Source of the DNA: Diaporthe sp. PMI_573 | Taxonomy: Eukaryota; Ascomycota; Sordariomycetes; Diaporthales; Diaporthaceae | NCBI GenBank assembly: GCA_021399435.1 | Contig: JAJTUP010000013.1 | Location: 1,302,001 to 1,366,000, forward strand | DNA length: 64,000 nt | Direction of reading: 5' to 3' | Part shown: positions 43,300-53,044 of the stretch, in pieces | How the letters are laid out: every line of letters begins with the position of its first letter | Numbering within the stretch: position 1 is the first letter of the stretch | Notes under the pieces: model-generated | Told to the model about the DNA's origin: nothing | Seen by the model: only the letters and a program-made list of their open reading frames with translations | Databases searched by the model: none | Translations under genes and position numbers: made by a program

Positions 43300-46130
43300 C
43301 TCAGTCTCTTGCTTTAACAGATATTTTATAAAAAGGAGTCCACACCTAATAATGTCATGTTGGTAATTAACATAATCTAGAAGCGGCCGCGGAATATCCC
43401 TTGTAACTAGCGCCTCTGCGTGGCTTTCCATTTAACTGTATTAATTAGAGCCCTAGGCGGCTTTTGGCCTAGAGTTATAGAATATCTTTAGTATAAGGAT
43501 GTTAAGGTAGCAATAATTTATGGCCCCAAAGGTCCCGTCCTTGTTGCGACAACTAAACTTACTTACAATAAACAAAAGACAGGTATGTGTGCCACTGGGC
43601 AGAACGAATTATAAGTTATCCCTTTCCCATTCGTAGTTTACCCCTTTACTGACTAAATCTTTCTAGCATCAACTTCTTTGTGACTTTTATCCCCAAAAAG
43701 AGGGTTTGCTTGCTTAGTCTAATTATAGTGTAGGTGCTTACTGATTAAGCCTTTAACCCAGGATTTCAGTTATTTGAAGAAGTATTGACCCGGCCCAAAT
43801 TTGAGGACGGCATCGATTATATTCCTTTGCGATAGAAAGAAGAGATGCTGGGGGAACTAATCTTCCTAATAGATTACAATTGCTACGCGAGTCTCTGGAA
43901 TCGAGCTTGGCTCGTAAGCGGAGCCCGTGACAAGGTTCGACCTTACTCCATACGAGTGGGGGCGGGTGCTCGTATAGATGGTAAGCTGTAACCACAACTG
44001 CCTTGCCTCGGTTGCCGGTTACTAATGCGTGTAAACCCAGCCTCCGCTTCAAACGCACTTCGAAATTACATCCTTTCAAATACAAATTGGGTTTTTGAGC
44101 GCAGCTATATCCCTCGGTATGTCTATATTAACCTTCTTAAGACAAGTTTTGCTGCTAGTGGTACGGCCAAACACAGCGATTAGATCTTTAAGCTGCTCCG
44201 CCATGCTAGTTTAAAGAGCGATCTAAATGTACCGCTCTATTTAATGCGCGAAGACTATGAAAAGATGGAACAAGGACAATGCTTGCGTAACCTTTAAGCT
44301 GCTCATAACAAGCTCCGGAAGATAGCCCCCGCCAACTTGCCAGAAATGAAAAGAGCTGCTGCACTAATTTACGGCTATATTAAAAGGGCTACCGACGCTA
44401 TTATTAAGAAGAAGCGGATAGAGTATTTTAAATAAGTCGACCGCCTGTGTGCTCTTAGACGCTCTGCAATAGAGCTTAAATCAGGATTCAAGGAAGTTAT
44501 TCCTGAGAACAAATGCTGCTTGCTTGTGGCGTCTACAGTAATTGCCAAATTTCTGGAGCGACCAGAGCTAGGCGGGAAGAAACGATAGAACTATTATGTG
44601 GAAATACTGTGCGCCTACTTAACTTTGCGGCCCGCCAGCGTGGAGCACCTTGTTAGGGCATTATCGACGGACGGTGATGATGAGGATAACAAAATTACTG
44701 TCCATGATGTGCGGCCAGAGCCCTATGTACACGGTAACCCCACCCGGTGCCTCCTCGGCTGCGAGCAAAGTTTTTCACGTCGGTTAACCCTGACAAAACA
44801 CTTTATACGCGTTTATGGAGCTACGTTCCGCCTTCAATTTAAGTGTCCGAAATGCTGTTAATTGGGCATTCGGCCAGCCGCTTTGATTGGGAGTGTCATT
44901 AAATGGAGCAACCATGTCGAGATGTTCCATGGAAAAGGCTTTGCCCCTATTATGGATGCGGACAGGGCTATACAGGTTACGGAGCGTAAGGCCTGCAAAT
45001 ATCTGCCCAAATAATTGGCTTGCTGCCTCATTTGTAATGCTTACTTCTGCAGCGGCTCTGGTTTCTCCCGGCATTTTTGCAATTGATACATGGGGACGGA
45101 TTTCTCGGCACCACTCCTGTGCCCCAAATGCCATCGTGTAGGTAGCTCTGACATTGTCTGGGTCTAAGGTTTGGAAGAATGGCTACACTATGCCTGAGTG
45201 GTGCATTTGTTTGACAGCGAAAGGGGCATTAGCCTATCACAGGATGGTACTGCTCCCGAATTGCTGCACATTCTAAAGGATTTGAGAGCCAAATAAAGCT
45301 GGGGCAAGGCAAGACGTCGACTACTCACATTGTCTGAGCAGGAGGAGAGATTGGACAGGAAGCGCCGACAGCAAAGATTCTACAAGGAGCGTCGCCGACT
45401 CAGGGAAAACGCTATCAAAGCAACGGGCTCTGAATCTGACTATGCGTCTGAAGCTTGCGAATCTGCTCCTCAAACAAGATGGCGCTCGCGTAGCGTGGCA
45501 TCAACCGAGGCCTGGGGAGACTGTGATGAGACGCCGGAGTGCGGCGATGAATATGCTAAAGATGGGGAGGATTTGTTCAACCCGGGAGGTATTACTTCTA
45601 AACCGGACAGTAATATTCTCTTTGAGGATGAAGCTATATCTTACCCGGAAATCGACCTCCCAGAAAACATCTCCTTCAATGATGACTTCCCGGGAATGTC
45701 AAACGACATCAACGCTTTACAAGCATCTGGCAAAGTACAGTTCTTGACCTTTGATGGTGTCGATTATAATATTGATTTTGACGATATCTTTCGTAGCAGC
45801 AATGCTTTTGAGCAACCCACCAATCATGGCGGATTAATGCCTCAAGCCGACCCAAATCTCTACCAAGCCTTCGATAAGGATGTGCATAGATACGGCCATG
45901 GCGACTCGGCTTCCGATGATCAGCCATATGATGCTATATCCTCAATGTTTCCTATGGAAAGGGGCCAAGAGATGTCCTCTGAGCAGGTTGCCGGCTGTGC
46001 GACGGGTGGACCAAAGCCCGATGCAGCGACCGTCGCCACTTCAGACGTCTTTAAAGACGTCCAGTCCTTCACAGCGCCGCACAGGTCCCAACGCAGCATC
46101 CCTACATTCTTCTCCTTGCGGGAACTCTAG
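43300..46130 (+). pseudogene. DUF3435 tyrosine recombinase relic (Starship 'captain' family)
   Basis: Plus-strand fragments in changing frames follow the order of a DUF3435 protein. VLIRALGGFWPRVIEYL is the first Arg box (R to W). KDVKVAIIYGPKGPVLVATTKL comes next, then an apparent intron ending TTTCTAG near 43,670. Further on are FNPGFQLFEEVLTRP, ASLWNRAWLV, RPYSIRVGAGARIDG (second catalytic Arg box), RNYILSNTNWVFERSYIPRYV (probable Tyr region), HASLKSDLNVPLYLMREDYEKMEQ and AAALIYGYIKRA. C2H2-like zinc-finger scraps follow (CLLGCEQSFSRRLTLTKHF; WSNHVEMFHGKGF). About ten stops, mostly TAA/TAG at expected Gln or Trp, indicate RIP. The last 266 codons (45,333-46,130; basic coil RLDRKRRQQRFYKERRRLREN, then an acidic tail) are undamaged but have no ATG, so they are the C-terminus, not a separate gene. 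These recombinases mobilise giant transposons. Confidence 0.75.
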
Positions 46131-46660
46131 CTACGGAGGTCCCCATACCAGGTTCAGCACTGCCTGTCTCAGTAAATAGAAATTCAAATGCCACAGTCTT
46201 GCTCATTTCGTGCTGGCCGTAGAGCATGATGTTTTGGAACGAACTGGAAATGCTATGAAGCAACCTAGGTTGCTGTGATGAACATGCAATCTACTATAAA
46301 TTGACATATCCCCATCTATCACGTTGAGACTGATGCATCTTGGTCGCGTAGAAGCCAGTGGCGTGTCGATGGATTGGACTACCATATGCTCACGAATCTT
46401 TATGTGACGGTTCTGGGCCTGACCCTACAGACGGCGTGTCGTCTGCGCTGCCCAGGTTCTTCGAGCTTCCGAGTTGTTGATTCATGTGACTTATAGAAGC
46501 GGCCGCTTTTGCGACCTATCTCCTCCTATATAAAGCACCCCAACCTCTCAGCCTCCCTCTTTCCCTTCATCTCCCCCTTTATCTCTCTTTCATCTCTCCT
46601 TCCTCATCTCCCGCTCACCCCCATAATCTTTCTTTTTGTATATATTAGTGTAACACAAGT
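46131..46660. other. Spacer and leader upstream of the sirtuin relic
   Basis: About 530 bp. The first part is GC-balanced and unassigned. The second holds the TATA box and a CT-rich leader listed separately. AT-richness rises abruptly after about 46,630. Confidence 0.5.
46527..46620 (+). promoter_or_regulatory. TATA box and pyrimidine-rich leader of the sirtuin relic
   Basis: TATATAAAG at 46,527-46,535 is followed by about 80 bp of almost pure C/T with scattered CTTCATCTC motifs, typical of fungal transcription start regions. It lies 126 bp before the relic's ATG. The leader has kept its CpA-poor sequence while the coding region downstream is heavily mutated. Confidence 0.6.
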
Positions 46661-47521
46661 ATGATCAAAGTTGAGCCTGGGTTAGAAAACGACTTGCAAG
46701 TAGTTGCAGTTGCTCTAGCCCATGCTTAAAGTATTGTAGTCCTGGCAGGTACTGGTATTAGCACGGATATAGATATTCCGGTTTGTTCTAAGACAGCTTT
46801 CCTTGTACAATGCTTTAACTAATAGATGTAGGACTTTAATTCCGAATAAGGCCTCTACTCTAAAGGCAGGATATTCTGTATAATGTCTCTAAACGACCCA
46901 AATAAGAGATATTAACTCCTAAAGACGGCATTGGCCTTACACCAAATTATATACAACGCTTAGCCGACAGCTATACATAACTTTATTAAGGAGCTTTATA
47001 ACATTAGGAGACTGTACCGCTTTTATATATAGAATATTGACTATCTAGAAAATATAGTTGGCCTATTGCAAGCAGACTATATTTGATTATATAGCAGCCT
47101 TTGCAATTTTGTTTGTAACCTCTACTTATATATAAGTAACTGGCCTGGGCACAAGGCGGCTATACTTTGCAAAAAGCAGATACCCTGTTTCTATTGTCTA
47201 GCTGTTTGTAAAGCTAGAATTGCTGCAGAAAAACACAAAATTACTATAGGTTACTTCTGTCTAGCCATTATTTACTTCGGCAAAAAGTATCCTAAAGTAG
47301 ATAATATTGCAAGCTTTGTAAACTACAATTAGTATGCTGCAGATCTGTTACTTGTTCTTGGTATAAGCCTTTGCAAATATAGTCTTAAAGCCTTAGCAAA
47401 AAGATTTGCTAAAAGTATTTCTACAAAGAAGGAAGCTATAGTTTATATCGACATTATTGGAAATAATTTCAAAGAGTAGAAGATGCTTGTAGACTACCAT
47501 GTTTTGCTTTAATGTAATGTA
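46661..47521 (+). pseudogene. Sir2-family NAD-dependent deacylase relic
   Basis: From the ATG at 46,661 the frame reads IVVLAGTGISTDIDIP, the sirtuin NAD-binding signature. It is interrupted by a 51-bp intron (46,781-46,831; GTTTGT donor, TTTAACTAAT branch, TGTAG) and resumes DFNSE*GLYSK. Further sirtuin blocks follow in order: RLYRFYI*NIDYLENIVGL (the QNID motif with Gln as stop), a CFYCLAVCKAR zinc-ribbon half, IIYFGKKYPKVDNIASF, ADLLLVLGISL and AIVYIDIIGNN. About ten stops are TAA/TAG, mostly where Gln or Trp is expected, as RIP produces. The intron shows that it came from a spliced gene rather than a retrocopy. Sirtuins deacylate histones and other proteins in silencing; this copy cannot encode an enzyme. 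Confidence 0.8.
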
Positions 47522-49744
47522 TAGGTATAAGATATACGCAAAAGGCTGGGAGTAATGGGTCTATATACAGTATCTTAAGTAAAATGTAGCATTTATTATC
47601 TAGGTAAGGCAGATAAATATTAGGTTACAAAAAGTACCAAGGCAAGAAATGGTGTTAATTATATAGGCTTAAGTTTCTCTAATCCTATTATTATAGATTG
47701 AGACCATTGAGGTGAGATTAAAGGTGTATGGAAGCCGTAAATAATGTAGGAAGTTGGCTTCTTCCTCAGTGTACCTAGGTATATACCATAGCAAGCAGCA
47801 TTCCTCACCAATACTTGTAGAGTTGACCGGAAAACAGAGCAGCAAACAGGCCATCTCAGTTCCCGTATTAAAGTGCAGTATCCTGGGCGCAATTCTTACT
47901 AACATCTATACTCTTCCTTAAAGAGATTATTTGTATACTATCTAGCCTTGTAACCTGAAGGTGTTGAAATGGCGGGACTGCATTTACCAAAAGTATTTTA
48001 ACCTCTGTGGAAGCTAAGCATACTGTTATCCGTGAGGCTACTAAAGGCTAAGATCGAGCTGTATTCCTCTCTATAAACTATTATCAGCCCCTCTAGACCT
48101 TACTCCATTAGTATTCCGGTCCTTTCGCAGAGTTTAATGCAATTTCCATAACCTGAACATACCTACAGTATAGGCATCGTTGGAGAAGAAAAACACTGCT
48201 AATGTATTGGAAGCTGAGACGTGGTATTAAGAAATAGCAGAACTAGATACTATTTGCAAGGTGTTAAAATAAAAGGTTTATAGGTTATTAATAACGAGCC
48301 TCATTCCACGATTAAGACCACAGCCACTGGTTATTATAGCTTCTATAGTTAGCTTTTATGCTAACCTTCTGTTCTTTCCACAAGCCGTCCAAACTATTCT
48401 ATCTCTAATTTCTTTAATTACACAAAGGAAAATCTGATAATACGCCCCACAGGGTTCGATCAAGTGTCCTTAAATGGAGCGTACGTACCGTCGTATGGTT
48501 CTTGAGGCGAAACAAGTACCCGCGAAATATACTCTCGCCGCTGCCTTGGCCTTATAGGTTGTCCTTGTTAGATTCGTCATTCTCCCCGGGACTTTTGCTA
48601 CCATTACACAATTAACGGCACTAGAACACTTACAGGAAGGACAGTTAGTCCAGGAATTAGTGCAAAATATACCATTATTACCTACAGCGGCCATATATTA
48701 CATAGTTAAAATTGCTGGCCTAGTTCTCCTTTAGTTATAATTTAAATCAAACTATATTTGGCTACTTAGTTATATTTTCATGTAAGCGGAAAATCCTAAA
48801 CAAATAAGTTAAAATAACTAATAAGATATATACTTTAGTCCTACTGTCCTAAATTGTACAAGCGGGTTCATAGCTGTTTTTTTAAACATCTATACAGCTC
48901 GAAGTGGATCTTGGTTACCAACAGCGTAGATAACATTAGGCGTTCTTCTATTTTCCTTAACGTTTATAATTAGTCTTTATTGCCTTTATAGGTTTTGGCT
49001 AACGAGAATCAATTAATAACTTGCTATTAAAGGGGTAGTTTGATAAAGACTAGTTTATATTTAGAGTTTAAGCCTTTATAAATAATTTATTTATACTTTA
49101 GTTAACCTAATATTAGGCAACACTTCCTAGTTAATCTTATAATGCAAGTTTGGAAATCTTAAAAGGCTATATATATTATACTAGAGTAGTAAAGAAAAAA
49201 GTCATATATATTTGTTTTCTTTTCTATTTAACAGTCCTCTACATACGCGTCAAATATAACCTCTGTAAAACATTTCAAACTAAATAATACATTCTAATCC
49301 CAACCGAGACATTTTAATACACTAGGAGAGAAGTCAACCCTTAGTCAACCTGCGTGCTAGAGCAAGTAGTACTCTTTTCTTAGATAGTGAAACTAATCTT
49401 AAAAGTCGGGCCTTGCCCGAGAAACTTTTCTTAGGCAGCGAAATAGAATATAACCTCTCTCTAGGGCTAGAAAAAAGCTGGGGACTAATAATTAAAGCCG
49501 TATCTATAGTTATTGCTGATACTTATATGAGTTCTTCCTTATACGGTGTATCTAACACGGTTAATATCGGCGGTATGGTAGGAAATCTATATGTAGATTA
49601 AGGCTTGCAATTAAGATAAACTAATTTAGAACTGACCGAGATACTTTTATTCGGCGAAAGGCTTGTGGCATGGCTTGATAGTAATAAACTTTCTAAGCTA
49701 AATCCTAAAGCTTGCCTGTCTGTAATGGTGTTAAAGTTATCTAG
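47522..49744. other. AT-rich, RIP-decayed DNA without identifiable gene
   Basis: About 2.2 kb with frequent stops in all frames. Two patches are less AT-rich: 48,470-48,694 (a minus-strand 74-codon frame with NCPSCKCSSAVNC) and 49,320-49,601 (a plus-strand frame with LFLGSEIEYNLSLGLEKSWGL). Both look like fragments of former genes that I cannot name. Confidence 0.4.
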
Positions 49745-49851
49745 TGTAATGACCTACTTAAGTGGCCCGCCAGGGTGCCTGGAAGTTTCCAGGCACTGCT
49801 AGATCTTTTGGGTCTCTTGGCGCAATCAGTACTGGCGGCTGGTTCGTTACA
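49745..49851. mobile_element. 107-bp non-autonomous element with 5-bp target duplication
   Basis: Begins TGTAATGACC and ends GGTTCGTTACA, so the ends are near-inverted repeats (TGTAAtGA against TGTAAcGA). It is bounded by TCTAG on both sides (49,740-49,744 and 49,852-49,856). It is far more GC-rich than its surroundings. It contains a perfect hairpin, GTGCCTGGAA / TTCCAGGCAC, with a 2-nt loop (about 49,777-49,798). It could be a solo LTR of a very short-LTR element or a MITE; TG...CA ends and a 5-bp duplication favour the first. Confidence 0.6.
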
Positions 49852-50611
49852 TCTAGGCTAAGAAAATTATCTTTGTCTATTGTAAAGGTGACAAATTTAA
49901 GAAATCCAGGCTTAAATTAATAACCAGTTACTTTACCACCTTTATGCCGGATAATTACTCTAACTTAATATTCCTAATAAAATCAAGTATAGGCATTAGA
50001 CTTTTTAAAGATACCTTTTTGTCGGTTTTACACGCCTCTCTTATAGTCTTTATTGCAACCTGTCCCATGAGGCATATTGGAAGCTTTCTGAGGATACAAT
50101 GGTAGATGTCTGAGTTAAAAATAAATAGAGACTTTGCTTTAGGCTTGAAAGTGGTTGACACACGTATAACTAAGTAAGTAGTGGGGTGGACGGGCGTTTC
50201 CAAGAAGAATTAATCTCGTTATGTAGGATCTCAAGCTCATTTATAATAATTCATTTTTTGAATCTAAGCTAACATGCCTGTGCATGGCTGTCTTTGTTCC
50301 TTATTTTTAGAATAACGTCGGCGAGCTTGGGGGCCGCCCGACCCGCGGCTGGCCGTCAGGTTGGCCCAGACCAGGTGGCAGTGTGGACTCCCAGCGCTAA
50401 ATGCCATCGCCGCACTCCCACGCAAACCCTGCGCGTTTAATTTAGTATTTAGACTGCTTTTATTTATTCTGTACACCTAATTCAACACTGAGCCTTATGA
50501 AAATCTGCTTCAAGGTAGAGGGAGAGAATAATCGCGAGGGTTAGATATTTTAATGTTCCCAAGTAAAGCATTTTCATCCTCTACCAAACCCAAAGCACTT
50601 GCTCACCAAAC
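49852..50611. other. AT-rich decayed DNA
   Basis: No gene recognised. A GC-rich patch at about 50,315-50,430 (GGGGGCCGCCCGACCCGCGG) stands out from the AT-rich background; its origin is unclear. Confidence 0.4.
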
Positions 50612-51456
50612 ATGGACATTACATTCTACTATCTGATATTCTTTCTAGGTCTTTGTGCCCTTATAGGTCTTTGCCGCTCATGGCTATTACTTCTATAATT
50701 TAGCTCGCGGCGCCTAATCTTCCTTTTAACTCGGTATCTTTAATATCCGGTTCTTATCTAGCTCAGACACTAGAGTACCTTTACTTATCTTAATATATTA
50801 TATCTGTTGTTATATATTGGGTGCAATTATCTTGTACTAGTAATCTTTGTTTAGAATGTATACAAACTTAAGCAGAGGGCAGCGAGAGTTGCTATTATTA
50901 ATATAGCTGTTCTATTCCTTGGTGGACAAACAAATCCTGGAGCTGACCTCTTAAAAATATTAATTTAGTTATATTACTTAGCACATTATTAGATTGGGCG
51001 GGTAGCTGCAGTGAAGGGAATGCTCTATGCAATTATTATTATCACCTTTTAACCGCGTATTGGCCCAATTATGATAACCGGCTCCATTATAAGTAGTCCC
51101 TATGGTATCTAGCCTCCTTTACTTACAATAAAGTAGATATTCTTCATTACTACGGCCCTTCTTGTATCTACTATTTACATTTTACACAGTTATCAAGGAG
51201 AAATCTTTTACCCGATACATATATATCTAGCTGTCACAAGCCTTGTTAGTCTAATCTAGCACTCCTTTCTACTAAATTCCAAACTTGGCAAAATCCTATC
51301 CCTAACTGCTATGGGAATATAAATGTCAACTACCCTCTACAGGATAATAGTTACTCTATATCGCGGCAGAGATATTAAAATTAATGAAATTAATTCTTTC
51401 TAGGACGCCATGCTTGTAAAAGTAAGAATAAAGCATCCCTTACGCCTTTTTCTAGG
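50612..51456 (+). pseudogene. Ferric reductase (FRE) relic, 5' part
   Basis: Starting at ATG 50,612, one frame, broken by stops, keeps the order of a fungal ferric-reductase transmembrane protein. FTYLNILYLLLYIGCNYL is followed by RAARVAIINIAVLFLGGQTNP, ADLLKILI*LYYLAHY*IGR (haem-binding His region), GMLYAIIIITF, and finally AMLVKVRIKHPLRLFLG at the start of the FAD-binding domain. Stops replace Gln and Trp, as RIP produces. FRE proteins reduce extracellular Fe(III) and are a recurrent cargo family of Starship transposons. The frame is cut at 51,456 by the chromovirus and continues at 59,059. Confidence 0.75.
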
Positions 51457-51944
51457 TGTAATAATCACACTAAACCTTTGTAGGGTTCAGTAGGTAACCT
51501 GTAGGGTTTATATTAGCAATACGGCATAAAGGTAGTACTTAACTATACAGTATAAGACACAATAATTCTACAAGTATAATCACTAGCTATAAGGCTATCC
51601 AGTTGTTAGACTAGATACTTAGATTAACGACTAAAGAGTCTGTTCTATAAAAGCTATCTACTATAGTAATGACCATATCCTTATATATTCCAACTCTTCA
51701 TCCGTCCTAGATGTTAGACCGCTAGGACCGCAAGCAATTGTTGCAGTCCTCCCATATAGTCAACAGGACCGCCAACGGTCCTATCAGTCCACCCCTATAG
51801 GTAGGTCCTAGACCCTAACCCTGGTCTTAGCATAACCCGTGACTCTGCCAACTAGTGCCGCGGATCTGGCATTATGGCATCCAATCCAGGTTGTCTAGGT
51901 CACCCAAACAGGTCCCCTTAATACTAACATGTTGGTTTATAACA
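51457..51944 (-). repeat. Chromovirus 1, 3' LTR (left)
   Basis: 488 bp; on the plus strand it runs TGTAATAATCACAC... to ...GTTTATAACA. Compared with the right LTR, nearly every difference is A here for G there, or C here for T there; this LTR carries the G-to-A half of the RIP changes. Confidence 0.95.
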
Positions 51945-52037
51945 CTATCTCCCTCCTTGTATCCTTTGTCCTCAAAGGTTCCCTGTAAGTTTTTCTACAC
52001 ATCATTTATGTTTCTAATCACGCCTTCCTAATTCGTC

Positions 52038-52706
52038 ATGTCGTCTAGGGTTAAAGATTCTTAGGTTTCCAAATCTTCGCGTCGCTCTCAAAAGACTAAA
52101 CAGAGCGAGTCCCTTGCCATTACTATATTTTCTCATAGTTTAGTCATACCAACCTGTTTATCCTGCAAGCTGAGCAAAACTTCTTACATCACTTTCAAAG
52201 AGGACTCTTCCTGTTGCTTTAAGTATATTCGTCAGAAGCGCGGAAATTACAACATACACGGGCTTATGCCCGTTTAGATGCAAAAGATCGCGTGCCTCCA
52301 CTCCTAGATTAAAGAGAAGTTAGACGCGGCCGAAGAGAAGGCTATGCTGGTAAACACGTAGGTTAGCCGTTTGCGCAAGCAGCGCCGCTTATAGGCTAAG
52401 AAGATAGCGTATATAGTGTGTCGGGGCATCAAGACTATTAATGAGTTGGATTGTGTGGAAAGAGAGGAGGCTAAAGCTGAGCGTAAGCATATTGCCGAGC
52501 AATCCGCTAAGTTTGTTTATAGTAGCTTGCCTAGTTCTAGTGGAATGGAGATACAGGAGTCGTGGCTTCGTACTAGTGGTAATATTAGTGTTTTCAATTA
52601 GAGTTCTATAGTAAATGAGGGTATTGCCTGGTCTGAATTAGGAATAGTGGATCTGGGTGTTGGTGGTAATAAAAATGTATCTGCTGGTGGGCCGTCTGGC
52701 CTATAG
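52038..52706 (+). pseudogene. Antisense accessory ORF of chromovirus 1
   Basis: A 223-codon frame from ATG 52,038 (MSSRVKDS) to TAG 52,704, opposite to gag-pol and next to the 3' LTR. It has about six internal stops. A Cys motif (CLSCKLSKTSYI, then SCCFKYIRQKRGNY) resembles a small zinc-binding domain and is followed by a charged coil (KEKLDAAEEKAMLVNT). After several stops the last intact stretch (52,416-52,601) reads MCRGIKTINELDCVEREEAKAERKHIAEQSAKFVYSSLPSS. The second chromovirus copy has the homologous ORF at the same place. Similar Cys-rich frames of unknown role accompany other fungal LTR elements; function unknown. Confidence 0.6.
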
Positions 52707-53000
52707 TAATTAACTGGTAGAAGTAAATAGACTGGTAGGTCTTATTTAACTAGTAAACTTATATTGATTGGTATGCTTTTTGACTGGTATGTTCTTCGAC
52801 TAGTATGCTTTTTTAACTAGTATGCTTTTTGACTAGTAACTATAGTTAACTAGTAGGATCCTTAACTAGTCAAGGTCCCGTTCTAACTAGTCGATACTTT
52901 TCTATACTAGTTAATACTTCTATTGCCTGGTCGAGAATCGGGTTATCTGCTAAGTTGCTATTAGGTTTTTGTTTTAACTGGTCGTATAGGTTGACTGGTC
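52707..53000. repeat. ACTAGT/ACTGGT-based degenerate tandem array (copy 1)
   Basis: About a dozen occurrences of (T)(T/G)AACTAGT or GACTGGT spaced 13-25 bp apart, some as TATGCTTTTTGACTGG-type units. It lies between the antisense ORF and the end of pol. The same array occurs in chromovirus 2 with more regular spacing. Confidence 0.7.
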
Positions 53001-53044
53001 TGTCCTTATTTTACCTAAGGCCGAGTTTCGGGCCTAGTATTGTT

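Noticed and set aside
45330..46130. A stand-alone 266-residue gene
   Set aside because: No ATG at the start, and the frame continues upstream into the DUF3435 relic across one stop, so it is treated as that gene's C-terminus.
48430..48470. GGTTCGATC as part of a tRNA T-arm
   Set aside because: No acceptor stem or anticodon arm could be built around it.
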